Assembly: GCA_003402315.1 (NCBI GenBank)
Contig: QFXI01000008.1
Span: forward strand, 1 to 44,552
From: Candidatus Nitrotoga sp. LAW
Lineage (GTDB): Bacteria; Pseudomonadota; Gammaproteobacteria; Burkholderiales; Gallionellaceae
Length of the DNA stretch: 44,552 nucleotides
Direction of reading: 5' to 3'
This document shows positions 35,001 through 42,446 of the stretch, one piece after another; the first letter of the stretch is position 1; each line of letters begins with the position of its first letter. The notes below the pieces were generated by a model. It saw nothing but the letters and a program-made list of their open reading frames with translations. It was not told where the DNA came from and ran no database searches. The position numbers were made by a program, and so were the translations under genes.

Positions 35001-35670
35001 GAACGATAGGCACCAGGCGCTGGAAATCAAGCTTAGCAGGAACCCTGAACAATACACCCTGCCCATGACGCTTTTTTCCGGCAGTAGTATGCACAGCCCA
35101 AGCCGCATATCGCATGGCGATATCGATCCGGTCAATATTTTCTGCCTCAGCGTCAAGCCAACTGTTAACTTTTCGGGCGAAAAGTAATTCACTCATTTCA
35201 CTGGTAGAATCACCGAAAGCCTGCAACAACTCGGTTCTGAGGATATCGCCATCAAAAGCCGCGGCATCCGCCGCCTTATATTTCTGTACTGCCTTGCGCT
35301 GGACAAAAATACGTTTGCAGTGAAATAACGGCGCTAACTCATTGTGTCGCTCTGCTAACTCCCGAACTGCGATCTGAATATTAAATAGTTGACCCAGAAA
35401 ATCTTCCAAATGTGGAGCCAGCTCGATAATGAGCTTTGATTCTTCCAGATGCGACATGCGATCTGGAGCATTACGCGCTGCCGCCAGCTTTTCTGCCAGC
35501 AATGGTTCGCCTTTAGCAAGTTCAGTCAAAAAACAGGAGTCGATGCTGGGTAACCCATCGCAGCTGTAGAGATATTCAAATTTCATTCCAAATCCCAGTT
35601 TTAAAACTGGGGGTGGAATTATTCCAGTATCAGCACCTGTGCTACGTTGCTGAGAATTTAAGCTTTCCAT
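32086..35670 (-). CDS. Fused Nfn-like flavoprotein: GltD-type plus PyrK/NfnA-type halves
   Basis: 1194 residues from the ATG at 35670 (AGGAG 9 nt upstream; a TTG one codon earlier is possible). Residues 1-260 are unrecognised. Two cysteine groups follow: about 266, 269, 277, 306 (CIWCHEQGKDSC, GCPVDE) and about 338, 346, 349, 353 (CAATGHRICNDCMKSC), resembling the 4Fe-4S module of GltD/NfnB. An FAD motif VGMGPAGF lies near 411 and a second dinucleotide motif VVVIGGGLTAID near 595. From about 850 a ferredoxin-reductase-like domain (FQPGQFYRLQN, VLLVGGGLGNAVLF) ends in a PyrK-type 2Fe-2S cluster (Cys 1121, 1127, 1130, 1148). The order matches NfnB and NfnA joined. It likely transfers electrons between NAD(P)H and another carrier; partners are unknown. 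pntAA lies 190 nt downstream. Confidence 0.8.
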   Translation of the reverse strand: MESLNSQQRSTGADTGIIPPPVLKLGFGMKFEYLYSCDGLPSIDSCFLTELAKGEPLLAEKLAAARNAPDRMSHLEESKLIIELAPHLEDFLGQLFNIQIAVRELAERHNELAPLFHCKRIFVQRKAVQKYKAADAAAFDGDILRTELLQAFGDSTSEMSELLFARKVNSWLDAEAENIDRIDIAMRYAAWAVHTTAGKKRHGQGVLFRVPAKLDFQRLVPIVPVENVPYTAHRLADSHLRHREGFALTDKGTDLAGALGEANYCIWCHEQGKDSCSVGMREKAGVDGSLPPFKKSIFGIPLAGCPVDEKISEFHKVKASGFALGALAIIAVDNPMCAATGHRICNDCMKSCIYQKQESVNIPQAETRSLKDVLELPWGFEIYSLLTRWNPLNFWRPYPKTGTGKRVLVVGMGPAGFTLAHHLMNDGHTVVGVDGLKIEPLPGELSGVDAGGNRVAFSPVYDASILTEPLDNRVMAGFGGVAEYGITVRWDKNFLKIIRLLLERRAQFALFGGVRFGGTITAESAFGLGFDHIALAAGAGRPTLLDIPNGMACGVRTASDFLMALQLTGAAKPDSIANMQVRLPVVVIGGGLTAIDTATESLAYYPVQVEKFLCRYETLVAEKGEAAVRGMWSAAEAIVGEEFLNHARAIRVERTQAAIEGRKPNILQLIKSWGGVTLAYRKRLIDSPSYTLNHEEVEKALEEGIYFAEGMTPVRVEIDTNGDATAMVVMNQVLDAEGVWQKTGQIHLPARTIFVAAGTQPNTVLAREFPEQFKLDGRYFQACDEQGEPVKPERSNAKPAKAHVLQYKYHDGRFVSFFGDLHPSYSGNVVKAMGSAKQGYPVLSRVLSQVAAASKENDDVFLARLGNDLRATIHKVVRLTPNIVEVIVKAPAAARSFQPGQFYRLQNFETHAAQVEGTRMVMEGLALTGAWVDAEQGLLSTIVLEMGGSSQLCAKLEHGEPVVLMGPTGTPTEIAPEETVLLVGGGLGNAVLFSIGKAFRSVGSKVLYFAGYKKMIDRYKVDDIELAADVVIWCSDEAPGFIPSRPQDRTYVGNIVQAIKAYASGELGRPEIEVNQVDRIIAIGSDRMMAAVAAARHGELKPYMKPDHHAYGSINSPMQCMMKEICGQCIQEHFDIVTGEKTYVFSCFNQDQRLDCVNFPGLNARLKQNTVQEKLTAQWIAHCLERDGMITSTS

Positions 35671-35795
35671 CAATGCAAACTCCTGAATTTATCATACGCT
35701 GTGAATTTAAAACCGGGATGTCATGCACCCAGCGGCAAGCGAGGCATCTTGCTTACATACGGGCAAAAATTCTGCGCTCCAATCACTAATATATT

Positions 35796-35816
35796 AAAAA
35801 ACCCGGCTATACCGGG
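35796..35816 (-). terminator. Terminator-like hairpin in the leader of the fused flavoprotein gene
   Basis: On the minus strand CCCGG (35812-35816), loop TATAG, CCGGG (35802-35806), then six T (35796-35801). It lies about 126 nt upstream of the flavoprotein ATG and 26 nt downstream of a TATAAT (35842-35847) on the same strand. It therefore sits inside the presumed leader and could attenuate transcription. No opposite-strand gene needs it: mutL points away. Confidence 0.55.
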
Positions 35817-35841
35817 CAGTAATAATTTTTATTAACTTGAG

Positions 35842-35847
35842 ATTATA
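35842..35847 (-). promoter_or_regulatory. Candidate -10 box for the fused flavoprotein gene
   Basis: TATAAT on the minus strand, the only consensus -10 in the 253-bp divergent spacer with mutL. No good -35 is found 16-18 nt upstream, so an activator may be needed. Confidence 0.35.
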
Positions 35848-35923
35848 CGATTTTATCTCCGCCACCGCACTGCCATAGCATGAAAAAGTTATAATTCAGT
35901 ACCTGCAACCTGAAGCACTTTAT

Positions 35924-37801
35924 ATGTCCGCCATACAGCTATTACCTGATCTGCTCATCAACCAAATCGCTGCTGGCGAAGTTATCGAACGTCCTGCCGC
36001 CGCGCTTAAGGAGATGCTGGAAAACAGCCTGGATGCAGGTGCCACCGAAATAATCGTGCAACTGGAAGGTGGCGGCGTGAAATTGCTGCGTGTGCGCGAC
36101 AATGGCAGTGGCATCGCGCCAAACGAGCTGCCGTTCGCCCTGATGCGCCATGCGACTAGTAAGATTGCCTCACTAGCCGACTTGCAGCGCGTCGCCAGCA
36201 TGGGCTTTCGCGGCGAGGCTTTAGCCAGCATGGCGGCAGTAGCACAGGTAACCCTTACCAGCCGCAAGACGGAAAGCTCACATGCTTGGCAGATTCAATC
36301 CGGGGATGGCACACAAAGTGAAGTTACTCCTGCTGCGCACGCTCAGGGCACCAGCGTGGAAATACGCGAACTGTATTTCAACACCCCGGCACGGCGCAAA
36401 TTCCTCAAGTCCGAAGCCACCGAACTCGCATACTGTGAAGAAACCTTCAAGCGCATCGCACTGTCACGCCTGGATGTCGCCTTCAGTATGCAACACAATA
36501 ACCGCATGATGTGGCAATTACCCACACTATCACGCTCAAGCCATGCATCCTTTACATCGATCTCCCAGCTTCCTGAAGTAAGCTGGGAAGAAAAAGCAGA
36601 CGCATTACCAAAGCGCATCGAAGCCATGCTCAGCAAAGAATTTGCGCAAAGTGCGGTGCCTGTCTCTCGTAAGACAGCTGGATTGCATTTATATGGCATG
36701 GCTTCCCTGCCCGCTTATTCGAAAGCATCACGCGAAGCTCAATATTTTTTTGTGAATGGACGTTTTATCCGCGACAAGATAGTCGCCCATGCCATCCGAC
36801 AAGCCTATCAGGATATTCTTCACCACCAGCGCCATCCAGCCTTTGTGCTATTTCTCGATATGCCGCCAGAATTGGTGGACGTGAATGTGCATCCTGCCAA
36901 GAGCGAAGTCCGCTTTCGTGAAAGCCAGGCCATTCATCAATTCGTGTTTCACACGCTGCAACAAGTGTTGAGCACGCCCGTGGCTCTGACAGAAAACGCG
37001 TCTAACCTATCGGAGCAACTAGCCCAGGTTCCACCCGCGCAACGAACCACATCGATACAGCAACCTATGCGGTTGCACATGGCATCACAGCCGCTGGCTT
37101 TTTACGATGCTCTTTTTGGCAAGAAAGAAAACAGGGGAAAAGAAGAGGAAAAGTTCAATGACGTGCCCTTTTCAAACATTCAACCTCACGCTCAATCTTC
37201 TACGTCAGAAACTGAAATTCCACCGCTTGGCTTTGCCCTGGCACAGCTTGCCGGTATCTACATTCTGGCGCAAAACGTACATGGATTGGTAGTAGTGGAC
37301 ATGCATGCCGCCCACGAGCGTATCGTATACGAAAGACTTAAAGCGACATTTGATGGACAACAAATTCCTATGCAACCGCTGCTAATCCCGGTGAGCTTTA
37401 CTGTCGAGGCATTGGACATTGCCACAGCCGAAGAAGAGCACGCAGCCATGGCACAACTCGGTTTTGATATCGCTCCATTGTCGCCGACAACACTGGCAGT
37501 GCGGGCCATGCCTGCTATGCTTAAACAGACTCACGCCGAAGCTGCCGCACGTGATGTATTGCATGAAATGCGTGAATACGGCGCCACTCGAGTGTTGACC
37601 GAACGACGCAATGAACTGTTATCCACACTGGCCTGCCATTCCGCGGTGCGCGCCAATCAAATCCTTTCCGTGCCTGAGATGAATAATATTCTGCGTGAAA
37701 TGGAACGCACAGAACGCTCCGGCCAGTGCAATCATGGTCGCCCAACTTGGTTTCAAATGAGTATTGCAGAATTGGATACGCTGTTCATGCGGGGAAAATG
37801 A
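35924..37801 (+). CDS. mutL: DNA mismatch repair protein MutL, endonuclease type
   Basis: 625 residues. The N-terminal GHKL ATPase is complete: [20 protein letters not shown] near 16-35, DAGATEI near 37, [13 protein letters not shown] near 57 and [14 protein letters not shown] near 90-103. The C-terminal dimerisation domain begins near 430. It contains [12 protein letters not shown], matching the DQHA(X)2E(X)4E metal-binding endonuclease motif with Met for Gln, as well as [10 protein letters not shown] and CNHGRPT. This is the pattern of nicking MutL proteins (for example Neisseria) and not of E. coli. A low-complexity linker lies at about 345-425. It overlaps miaA by four bases (ATGA). Confidence 0.95.
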   Translation: MSAIQLLPDLLINQIAAGEVIERPAAALKEMLENSLDAGATEIIVQLEGGGVKLLRVRDNGSGIAPNELPFALMRHATSKIASLADLQRVASMGFRGEALASMAAVAQVTLTSRKTESSHAWQIQSGDGTQSEVTPAAHAQGTSVEIRELYFNTPARRKFLKSEATELAYCEETFKRIALSRLDVAFSMQHNNRMMWQLPTLSRSSHASFTSISQLPEVSWEEKADALPKRIEAMLSKEFAQSAVPVSRKTAGLHLYGMASLPAYSKASREAQYFFVNGRFIRDKIVAHAIRQAYQDILHHQRHPAFVLFLDMPPELVDVNVHPAKSEVRFRESQAIHQFVFHTLQQVLSTPVALTENASNLSEQLAQVPPAQRTTSIQQPMRLHMASQPLAFYDALFGKKENRGKEEEKFNDVPFSNIQPHAQSSTSETEIPPLGFALAQLAGIYILAQNVHGLVVVDMHAAHERIVYERLKATFDGQQIPMQPLLIPVSFTVEALDIATAEEEHAAMAQLGFDIAPLSPTTLAVRAMPAMLKQTHAEAAARDVLHEMREYGATRVLTERRNELLSTLACHSAVRANQILSVPEMNNILREMERTERSGQCNHGRPTWFQMSIAELDTLFMRGK

Positions 37802-38736
37802 ACACACTGCCTCCCGCTCTTTTTCTTATGGGTCCTACTGCCAGCGGAAAGACCCAGGTGGCTGTAGAACTGGCACAACAGCTGCCAATAGAAATTATTA
37901 GCGTTGATTCCGCGTTGGTGTATCGGGATATGAATATCGGTACTGCCAAACCCGAGGCTGCCGTCCTCGTTCATGCGCCGCACCACCTGATCAATATAAT
38001 TGACCCAACCGATGCTTATTCCGCCGCCGCTTTTCGCCATGACGCATTGCGCTTGATGAATGACATCACCCAACGCGGACGCATTCCTTTGCTGGTGGGC
38101 GGCACCATGTTGTATTTCCGCGCCTTGCGCTTTGGCCTGAATGAACTACCGCAGGCCGACCCAAAAGTGCGTGCCGCTTTGAACAAACAGTCCGACCGTA
38201 TCGGCTGGCCTGCACTGCATGCCGAATTGGCCCAGGTTGACCCAGAAACCGCTGCACTGCTAAAGCCAAATGATGCGCAGCGTATCCAGCGTGCGCTGGA
38301 AGTTTATCAACTCTCCGGCCAACCGATATCCGCGCTGTTCAAACAGCAAAACAAATATCCGCTGCCTTATCACGTCATGCAGATTGCGCTCATTCCGAGT
38401 GAACGCAGCAAGTTACATGCACGTATCGCCTCACGATTTGTTGCCATGCTTAAACTCGGCTTGGTAGATGAATTACTCGCACTTAAAGAAAAATATTCGT
38501 TGCATCCCGACCTGCCTTCCATGCGTTGCGTAGGCTATCGTCAGGCATGGCAATTCCTCGCCAGAGAAATTAACGAAACAGAGTTATTGGACAAAGGTAT
38601 CACGGCTACGCGCCAACTGGCTAAGCGTCAGCTTACCTGGTTGCGCGGCATGCCGGAAATCATCGAATTTGATTGCCTATCCCACAATCTTGCGCAGCAA
38701 GTACTCACCACCGTGCGGCAGCTACACAATATCTGA
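37798..38736 (+). CDS. miaA: tRNA dimethylallyltransferase
   Basis: 312 residues starting at the ATG that overlaps the mutL stop (ATGA); the mutL-miaA order is widespread. The P-loop [15 protein letters not shown] (about 11-25), [16 protein letters not shown] near 39-54, [12 protein letters not shown] near 99 and the tRNA-binding [10 protein letters not shown] and [15 protein letters not shown] near 245-295 are all present. It adds the dimethylallyl group to A37 of tRNAs reading UNN codons, such as the tRNA-Leu and tRNA-Cys found in this window. A small ACCCAC/GTGGGT hairpin begins on its stop codon. Confidence 0.96.
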   Translation: MNTLPPALFLMGPTASGKTQVAVELAQQLPIEIISVDSALVYRDMNIGTAKPEAAVLVHAPHHLINIIDPTDAYSAAAFRHDALRLMNDITQRGRIPLLVGGTMLYFRALRFGLNELPQADPKVRAALNKQSDRIGWPALHAELAQVDPETAALLKPNDAQRIQRALEVYQLSGQPISALFKQQNKYPLPYHVMQIALIPSERSKLHARIASRFVAMLKLGLVDELLALKEKYSLHPDLPSMRCVGYRQAWQFLAREINETELLDKGITATRQLAKRQLTWLRGMPEIIEFDCLSHNLAQQVLTTVRQLHNI

Positions 38737-38807
38737 CCCACAGAGTGGGTGAGGGATTTTGCATTAAAAAATATCAAGGACACAATTTATCAGGAGCACA
38801 TAAGGCT

Positions 38808-39626
38808 TTACTCTTGCACACCAAGCATAACCTTTACGTCTTCTGGATGCATGTGCAGAAGCTTACCAATATCCTTATAATCATCAGGTAGGGCCGCATC
38901 GGCCCAGCCATTGGCAGAATGACGCGCAAGATTGACGGCAAGTACGACATTACGCACACGCTGTTGATTTGCACACTCAGCATCCATCAACGTGATTAGC
39001 AACTTGGGTAATGACCATTTAAGTGCCAATGCAGATTGCAAATGAAACAATGTAAAGCCCAATATCCGTTCCTGCGCAACATTACTACGTAATGTTTTAT
39101 CCTGTTGTTGCATGGCACGGATTTTCAACATATCTACAGGTGCAAAACACCACATTAGCAGTTCGGCAATATCGAATAACAACGCAGCGATACGTACTTC
39201 TTCAAAATGCATATCGTTCAAGCGGACCGCCCAATCCACAGCGAAAGTGGACGCACGGTTTGAACGGTTCATTACGCGTAACAAACAACTCAAGGCATCT
39301 ATCTGCCCGCTTAACACTGTTTCTGCCAACAGTTCTGCCGGCACTTTTTTAAAAAATACATCAAGACCTAACATCATTAATGCCTGATCGATCTGCAACA
39401 CCTCATGCTCTTGTCTAGAATGCTTTTTCTGTTGCAGATAACGCAGTAACTTAACGGTCATCATTGAATCATGCCTGATAACATAAGCAACACCCCGCGC
39501 ACTAAGATTTTTTTCATCTTGCTGCAACACAGACAAATTCCGCGCAGTTTGCTTCAATACTGGAATATCAACTTGACTGAGAAACTCCACCCACTCGACT
39601 AATTCCCGCATTTTATGATGTTGCAT
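38808..39626 (-). CDS. HDOD-domain protein
   Basis: 272 residues from the ATG at 39626, selected because AAAGGAG is 5 nt upstream. The protein is a single HDOD domain: FLSQVDIPVLKQTARNLSVL near the N-terminus, then IRHDSMMTVKLLRYLQ and LQIDQALMMLGLDVFFKKVP, with a central helical region (VDWAVRLNDMHFEEVRIAAL). HDOD domains look like HD phosphohydrolases without the metal residues and act in signalling, stress or motility regulation. No output domain is attached. It is monocistronic and converges on miaA. Confidence 0.8.
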   Translation of the reverse strand: MQHHKMRELVEWVEFLSQVDIPVLKQTARNLSVLQQDEKNLSARGVAYVIRHDSMMTVKLLRYLQQKKHSRQEHEVLQIDQALMMLGLDVFFKKVPAELLAETVLSGQIDALSCLLRVMNRSNRASTFAVDWAVRLNDMHFEEVRIAALLFDIAELLMWCFAPVDMLKIRAMQQQDKTLRSNVAQERILGFTLFHLQSALALKWSLPKLLITLMDAECANQQRVRNVVLAVNLARHSANGWADAALPDDYKDIGKLLHMHPEDVKVMLGVQE

Positions 39627-39729
39627 AACATCTCCTTTCCTTACCATTACTAATCTATCGGGTATCTCGACACACCAAAGTAAATCTTTAAGAATCAACT
39701 AAAGAACCGCTGAATAAGTCCACGCGATA

Positions 39730-39760
39730 ACGCCCCCATACATAAACGCCCCCATACATA
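39730..39760. repeat. 15-bp direct repeat, two copies
   Basis: ACGCCCCCATACATA occurs at 39730-39744 and 39746-39760, one base apart. It lies between the HDOD gene promoter region and the IS5 remnant and may be a short duplication beside the old insertion. Confidence 0.6.
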
Positions 39761-39790
39761 TAGGCGAAGGCCAGCGACAGAGAACCGGAG

Positions 39791-39995
39791 ATGAGGCAAC
39801 AAACACTGGCAACAGGCGGATTTGAGGCATACCGCAAGACCACCCACAAAACGAAATGCTGTCGCGCATGGGCAAATTTGTGCCATGGACTGAATTCTGT
39901 GACGTCATTGAATCCCACTATCCTAAAGCGGGAAACGGACCAGTCGGACTGGAACGAATGTGACGCATGTACTTCGTCTGACGGGTTATGGCAAT
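39791..39995 (+). pseudogene. Decayed IS5-family transposase N-terminus
   Basis: From the ATG at 39791 the reading MRQQTLATGGFEAYRKTTHK continues, after a one-base frameshift near 39862, as MLSRMGKFVPWTEFCDVIES and then HYPKAGNGPVGLERM, RMYFV. This is the conserved N-terminus of IS5-family transposases (phospho-transfer DDE type). Two in-frame stops (near 39959 and 39977) and loss of everything after the first ~65 residues show it is dead. No inverted repeats were identified. Confidence 0.75.
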
Positions 39996-40857
39996 ACACG
40001 CTACGAACGGTTAGTCACGCTGTCGGTCGCACTTGTACAACCTGCGCAAAAGCACGGGATATCAAGCTTTGCAGGCAAGACGCACCCCGTATTCAATCCC
40101 ATCTGGGTACGCAAAGTATCACGGCCCGGCTGTGTGCCAGTGACAGCTCGAGGCGTGCGTGCAAGTCATTAGTGAGACATTTTTGTCTGTCCGTATTGAA
40201 GCTGAACTACGATTCGTTTTCAAGTCACTCTTCAACTGCCTGATCCAATTCTCCGCCTACCGAAACACCAGCAAAAACAAATAGCAGCAGTGGTCATAAT
40301 GTCGGCTGTAAAAGGAATGCTCCTGCTGCCCATAGGTGGCGACGGCGCTATGGTCTAAATCAAGGGGGATCATCTACTCTGTATCCACAGATCGCGCAGG
40401 ACGTGTTTGATGTAGCTGGGTGTGATGGAAGTTAGAAATAGCTGCGGTCAAGCGGTCAATTAGACCAAAACGGCAACTTACAGCGAAAAATAGAATGCAC
40501 TCAACTAGAGGATATCTCCCCGCTCGTGCAGTCGGCGCGAATTGCGTAGCCAGCAGCAGAAAGATCGGAATTGTTCTGGGATAGAATTAGCAGCATATTA
40601 TGATAAGTACAAACAATCATTTTTATCAATTTGTTTGTATACAACCAGAACCATATCAAATGGTTACTTTGCTATTCGTCATCTTCATGAAAAACTCAGG
40701 CTAGGCGCTTGTCGGACTTTTATCATAACCCATCGACTGCATTACATACGCCTACTTATTATTCATATCTACCAAAAATATACTATACAACCACAAAACT
40801 CGAAACCCGACAGTCAAGTCCACTAGAGCAGTTGATTTACTCGCCATAAACAAACAA
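39996..40857. other. Gene-poor stretch between IS5 remnant and rpsT
   Basis: About 860 bases in which every frame is short, without ribosome sites or known motifs. The composition becomes AT-rich after about 40560. It is probably degenerate mobile DNA; nothing specific was recognised. Confidence 0.4.
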
Positions 40858-40886
40858 TTGCTAAAGTTAGCAAGCCTTCGTATAAT
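40858..40886 (+). promoter_or_regulatory. Promoter of rpsT
   Basis: TTGCTA (40858-40863) and consensus TATAAT (40881-40886) are spaced by 17 nt, with the rpsT ATG 38 nt downstream. Confidence 0.75.
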
Positions 40887-40924
40887 TCACCTTTTATTGC
40901 AAGAGAAATTATCAAGGAGTTGCC

Positions 40925-41188
40925 ATGGCAAACACTGCACAAGCTAGGAAACGCGCGAGGCAAGCAAACAAACAGCGCGAACATAACACGAGCTTACGCT
41001 CTGAACTTCGTACTGCGATTAAAAAAGTGGCAAAAGCTATTGAAACAGGCGATAAAGCTGTGGCACGAGCTGTTTTCATCGAATCCACCAGCATCGTTGA
41101 CTCTATCGCTGACAAGAAGATCATTCATAAAAATAAAGCTGCGCGGCACAAAAGCCGTCTGTCTGCTGCCATCAAGGCAATGGCCTAA
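40925..41188 (+). CDS. rpsT: 30S ribosomal protein S20
   Basis: 87 residues, the standard S20 length. It starts [20 protein letters not shown] and is rich in Lys, Arg and Ala throughout, with [20 protein letters not shown] near the C-terminus. S20 binds 16S rRNA early in small-subunit assembly. AAGGAG lies 6 nt upstream of the ATG. It has its own promoter and terminator, as usual. It is an intact housekeeping gene set between two dead insertion sequences. Confidence 0.97.
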   Translation: MANTAQARKRARQANKQREHNTSLRSELRTAIKKVAKAIETGDKAVARAVFIESTSIVDSIADKKIIHKNKAARHKSRLSAAIKAMA

Positions 41189-41206
41189 TAAGCTGCACGC
41201 ATTCCC

Positions 41207-41238
41207 AATAAAGCCGACAGCACATGCTGTCGGCTTTA
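41207..41238 (+). terminator. rpsT terminator
   Basis: A 32-bp near-perfect dyad (AAAGCCGACAGCA paired with TGCTGTCGGCTTT, CA between) begins 18 nt after the rpsT stop and is followed by GTTTTA. Confidence 0.85.
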
Positions 41239-41343
41239 TGTTTTAGGCGGATTCAAGCTCAAAGCGCAACGGCTAATGATGGCTTATTCCGCCCCGAATA
41301 ATACTGAGGTCAGTTGTCATGTCAGTAGGGAACACACGTAGGT
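41239..41343. other. Spacer between rpsT terminator and IS3 remnant
   Basis: About 100 bases without recognisable content; it may include the worn end of the IS3-family element. Confidence 0.3.
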
Positions 41344-41790
41344 TCATGCCGCCAACCAATTTTCATAAAATTGGTACTCAAATGCGACAGGAGACAGACA
41401 CCCCAAGCGTGCCCGTTTGCACTACTGCCAGCAATATGTATCTGTGATGACCTAATGGCCTTGGCGCAAATTTTGAAGCACCATGCTAATCGAGCAATTT
41501 TCTGTACTCATGGGCGCGATACTGACTACCCCAACAAGTCTTCCTGGAGTCACTTTGGACTATGGATCTCTCCAGTTTGGTCTTGGCCACCAGTTCGAGT
41601 CCAATCCAGGTTTAGCGCAGCTTTCCTATCTACTCTACGCGGCCTTTAACCCAGTACTCCAATGATGTGGCGACATGCATATCAACAAGCGCCGCTGCAC
41701 CGCTTCCTTCTGGTTTAATCCTTCTTCTGAAACTTGCTTCACCGCTTGTTCACGAAATTCTTTGCTGTAAATTGCGCTTAGTACTTTCTG
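41344..41790 (-). pseudogene. Decayed IS3-family element (orfA and orfB fragments)
   Basis: Minus-strand fragments appear in the correct order but in different frames. First, about 41690-41790, an OrfA-like helix-turn-helix KEFREQAVKQVSEEGLNQKE, continuing in another frame as MHVATSLEYWVKGRVE. Then about 41480-41570, WGSQYRAHEYRKLLD, like the HSDRGSQYxSxxY block of OrfB's integrase core. Finally, 41344-41410, RLGCLSPVAFEYQFYENWLA and a TGA stop, the typical OrfB C-terminus. Stops and frameshifts break it and most of OrfB is deleted, so it cannot transpose. Confidence 0.75.
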
Positions 41791-41944
41791 TTTTATCCCG
41801 CCCCCTCATTTTCAAACTTAACAAAACGTGGGAGTCCATTTTTCCCAACCTACCTTAAGAAAGAATACCGAACACATCACCACAATATTGGCCAACAGCA
41901 ACAACATCAGCACAAAAAATAATTAAAGCACCTTACACAAGGCA

Positions 41945-41984
41945 TGAACTACAAGGCCAGCATTACTGCTGGCCTTGTAGTTCA
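41945..41984 (+). terminator. Perfect 18-bp stem hairpin with T-run
   Basis: Arms 41945-41962 and 41967-41984 are exact reverse complements around TTAC, followed by ATTTTT (41985-41990). The T-run makes it a plus-strand terminator, yet the nearest intact plus-strand gene is rpsT, which has its own. It lies 36 nt past the stop of the minus-strand gene at 42021 and may also end or stabilise that message. Confidence 0.6.
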
Positions 41985-42020
41985 ATTTTTACATAACATC
42001 TTAATGCTCGCCACCCAAAA

Positions 42021-42446
42021 TTACCTTGGGCTATATCCCTTACCATAACCACTCATGAAACGATTATACGTGCTTCCTGATGGATTATTCGTGCCAACCA
42101 TATCCCAGAAATGAGGAGATTCAACGTGTGGCTTGGGTTCATTAAGCTTTACGTAATAGGGATTAGCTTGCCCATAAACTTGCCTTACCCCATGCTCTCT
42201 ATCACCTACACTTGGCATATCTTCAGCCATATTATAGGGAAGACGGACGCCCTTAGCATCAACCTTGATGTTTTGTGTCTGACCACTTATCGTTGCTTTT
42301 TTGAAATAATCATCCGAAGTAGCATGAGCATGCCCATCATCAGTACTGGCAGCTTCATGCCCATTCCCATGGCTAGAAGCTTGTGCTAATGAAACACCAA
42401 ATGCAAAACAGGAAACGATAGCTAAATTCATAACAGTTTTTTTCAT
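42021..42446 (-). CDS. Small secreted protein of unknown function, His-rich N-terminus
   Basis: 141 residues. AAAGGAG 7 nt before the ATG and a clear signal peptide (cleavage after about residue 23, ...LAQA) support it. The mature N-terminus is rich in His, Gly and Asp (SSHGNGHEAASTDDGHAHAT), a pattern that can bind metal ions. The remainder is polar (GVRLPYNMAEDMPSVGDREH, PHFWDMVGTNNPSG) without cysteines or haem sites. No family is recognised. It stands alone between IS debris and a gene-poor stretch. A periplasmic metal-binding role is a guess from composition alone. Confidence 0.7.
   Translation of the reverse strand: MKKTVMNLAIVSCFAFGVSLAQASSHGNGHEAASTDDGHAHATSDDYFKKATISGQTQNIKVDAKGVRLPYNMAEDMPSVGDREHGVRQVYGQANPYYVKLNEPKPHVESPHFWDMVGTNNPSGSTYNRFMSGYGKGYSPR

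Noticed and set aside
34623-35192. 189-codon frame within the fused flavoprotein gene
   Set aside because: Same strand, different frame, inside a gene with clear motifs; nothing independent supports it.
39996-40243. Open frames following the IS5 remnant (about 70-80 codons)
   Set aside because: No transposase or other family similarity and no ribosome site; likely chance frames in degenerate DNA.
41371-41858. Three plus-strand frames of 60-92 codons
   Set aside because: They are antisense to the IS3-family remnant, whose minus-strand fragments explain the sequence.
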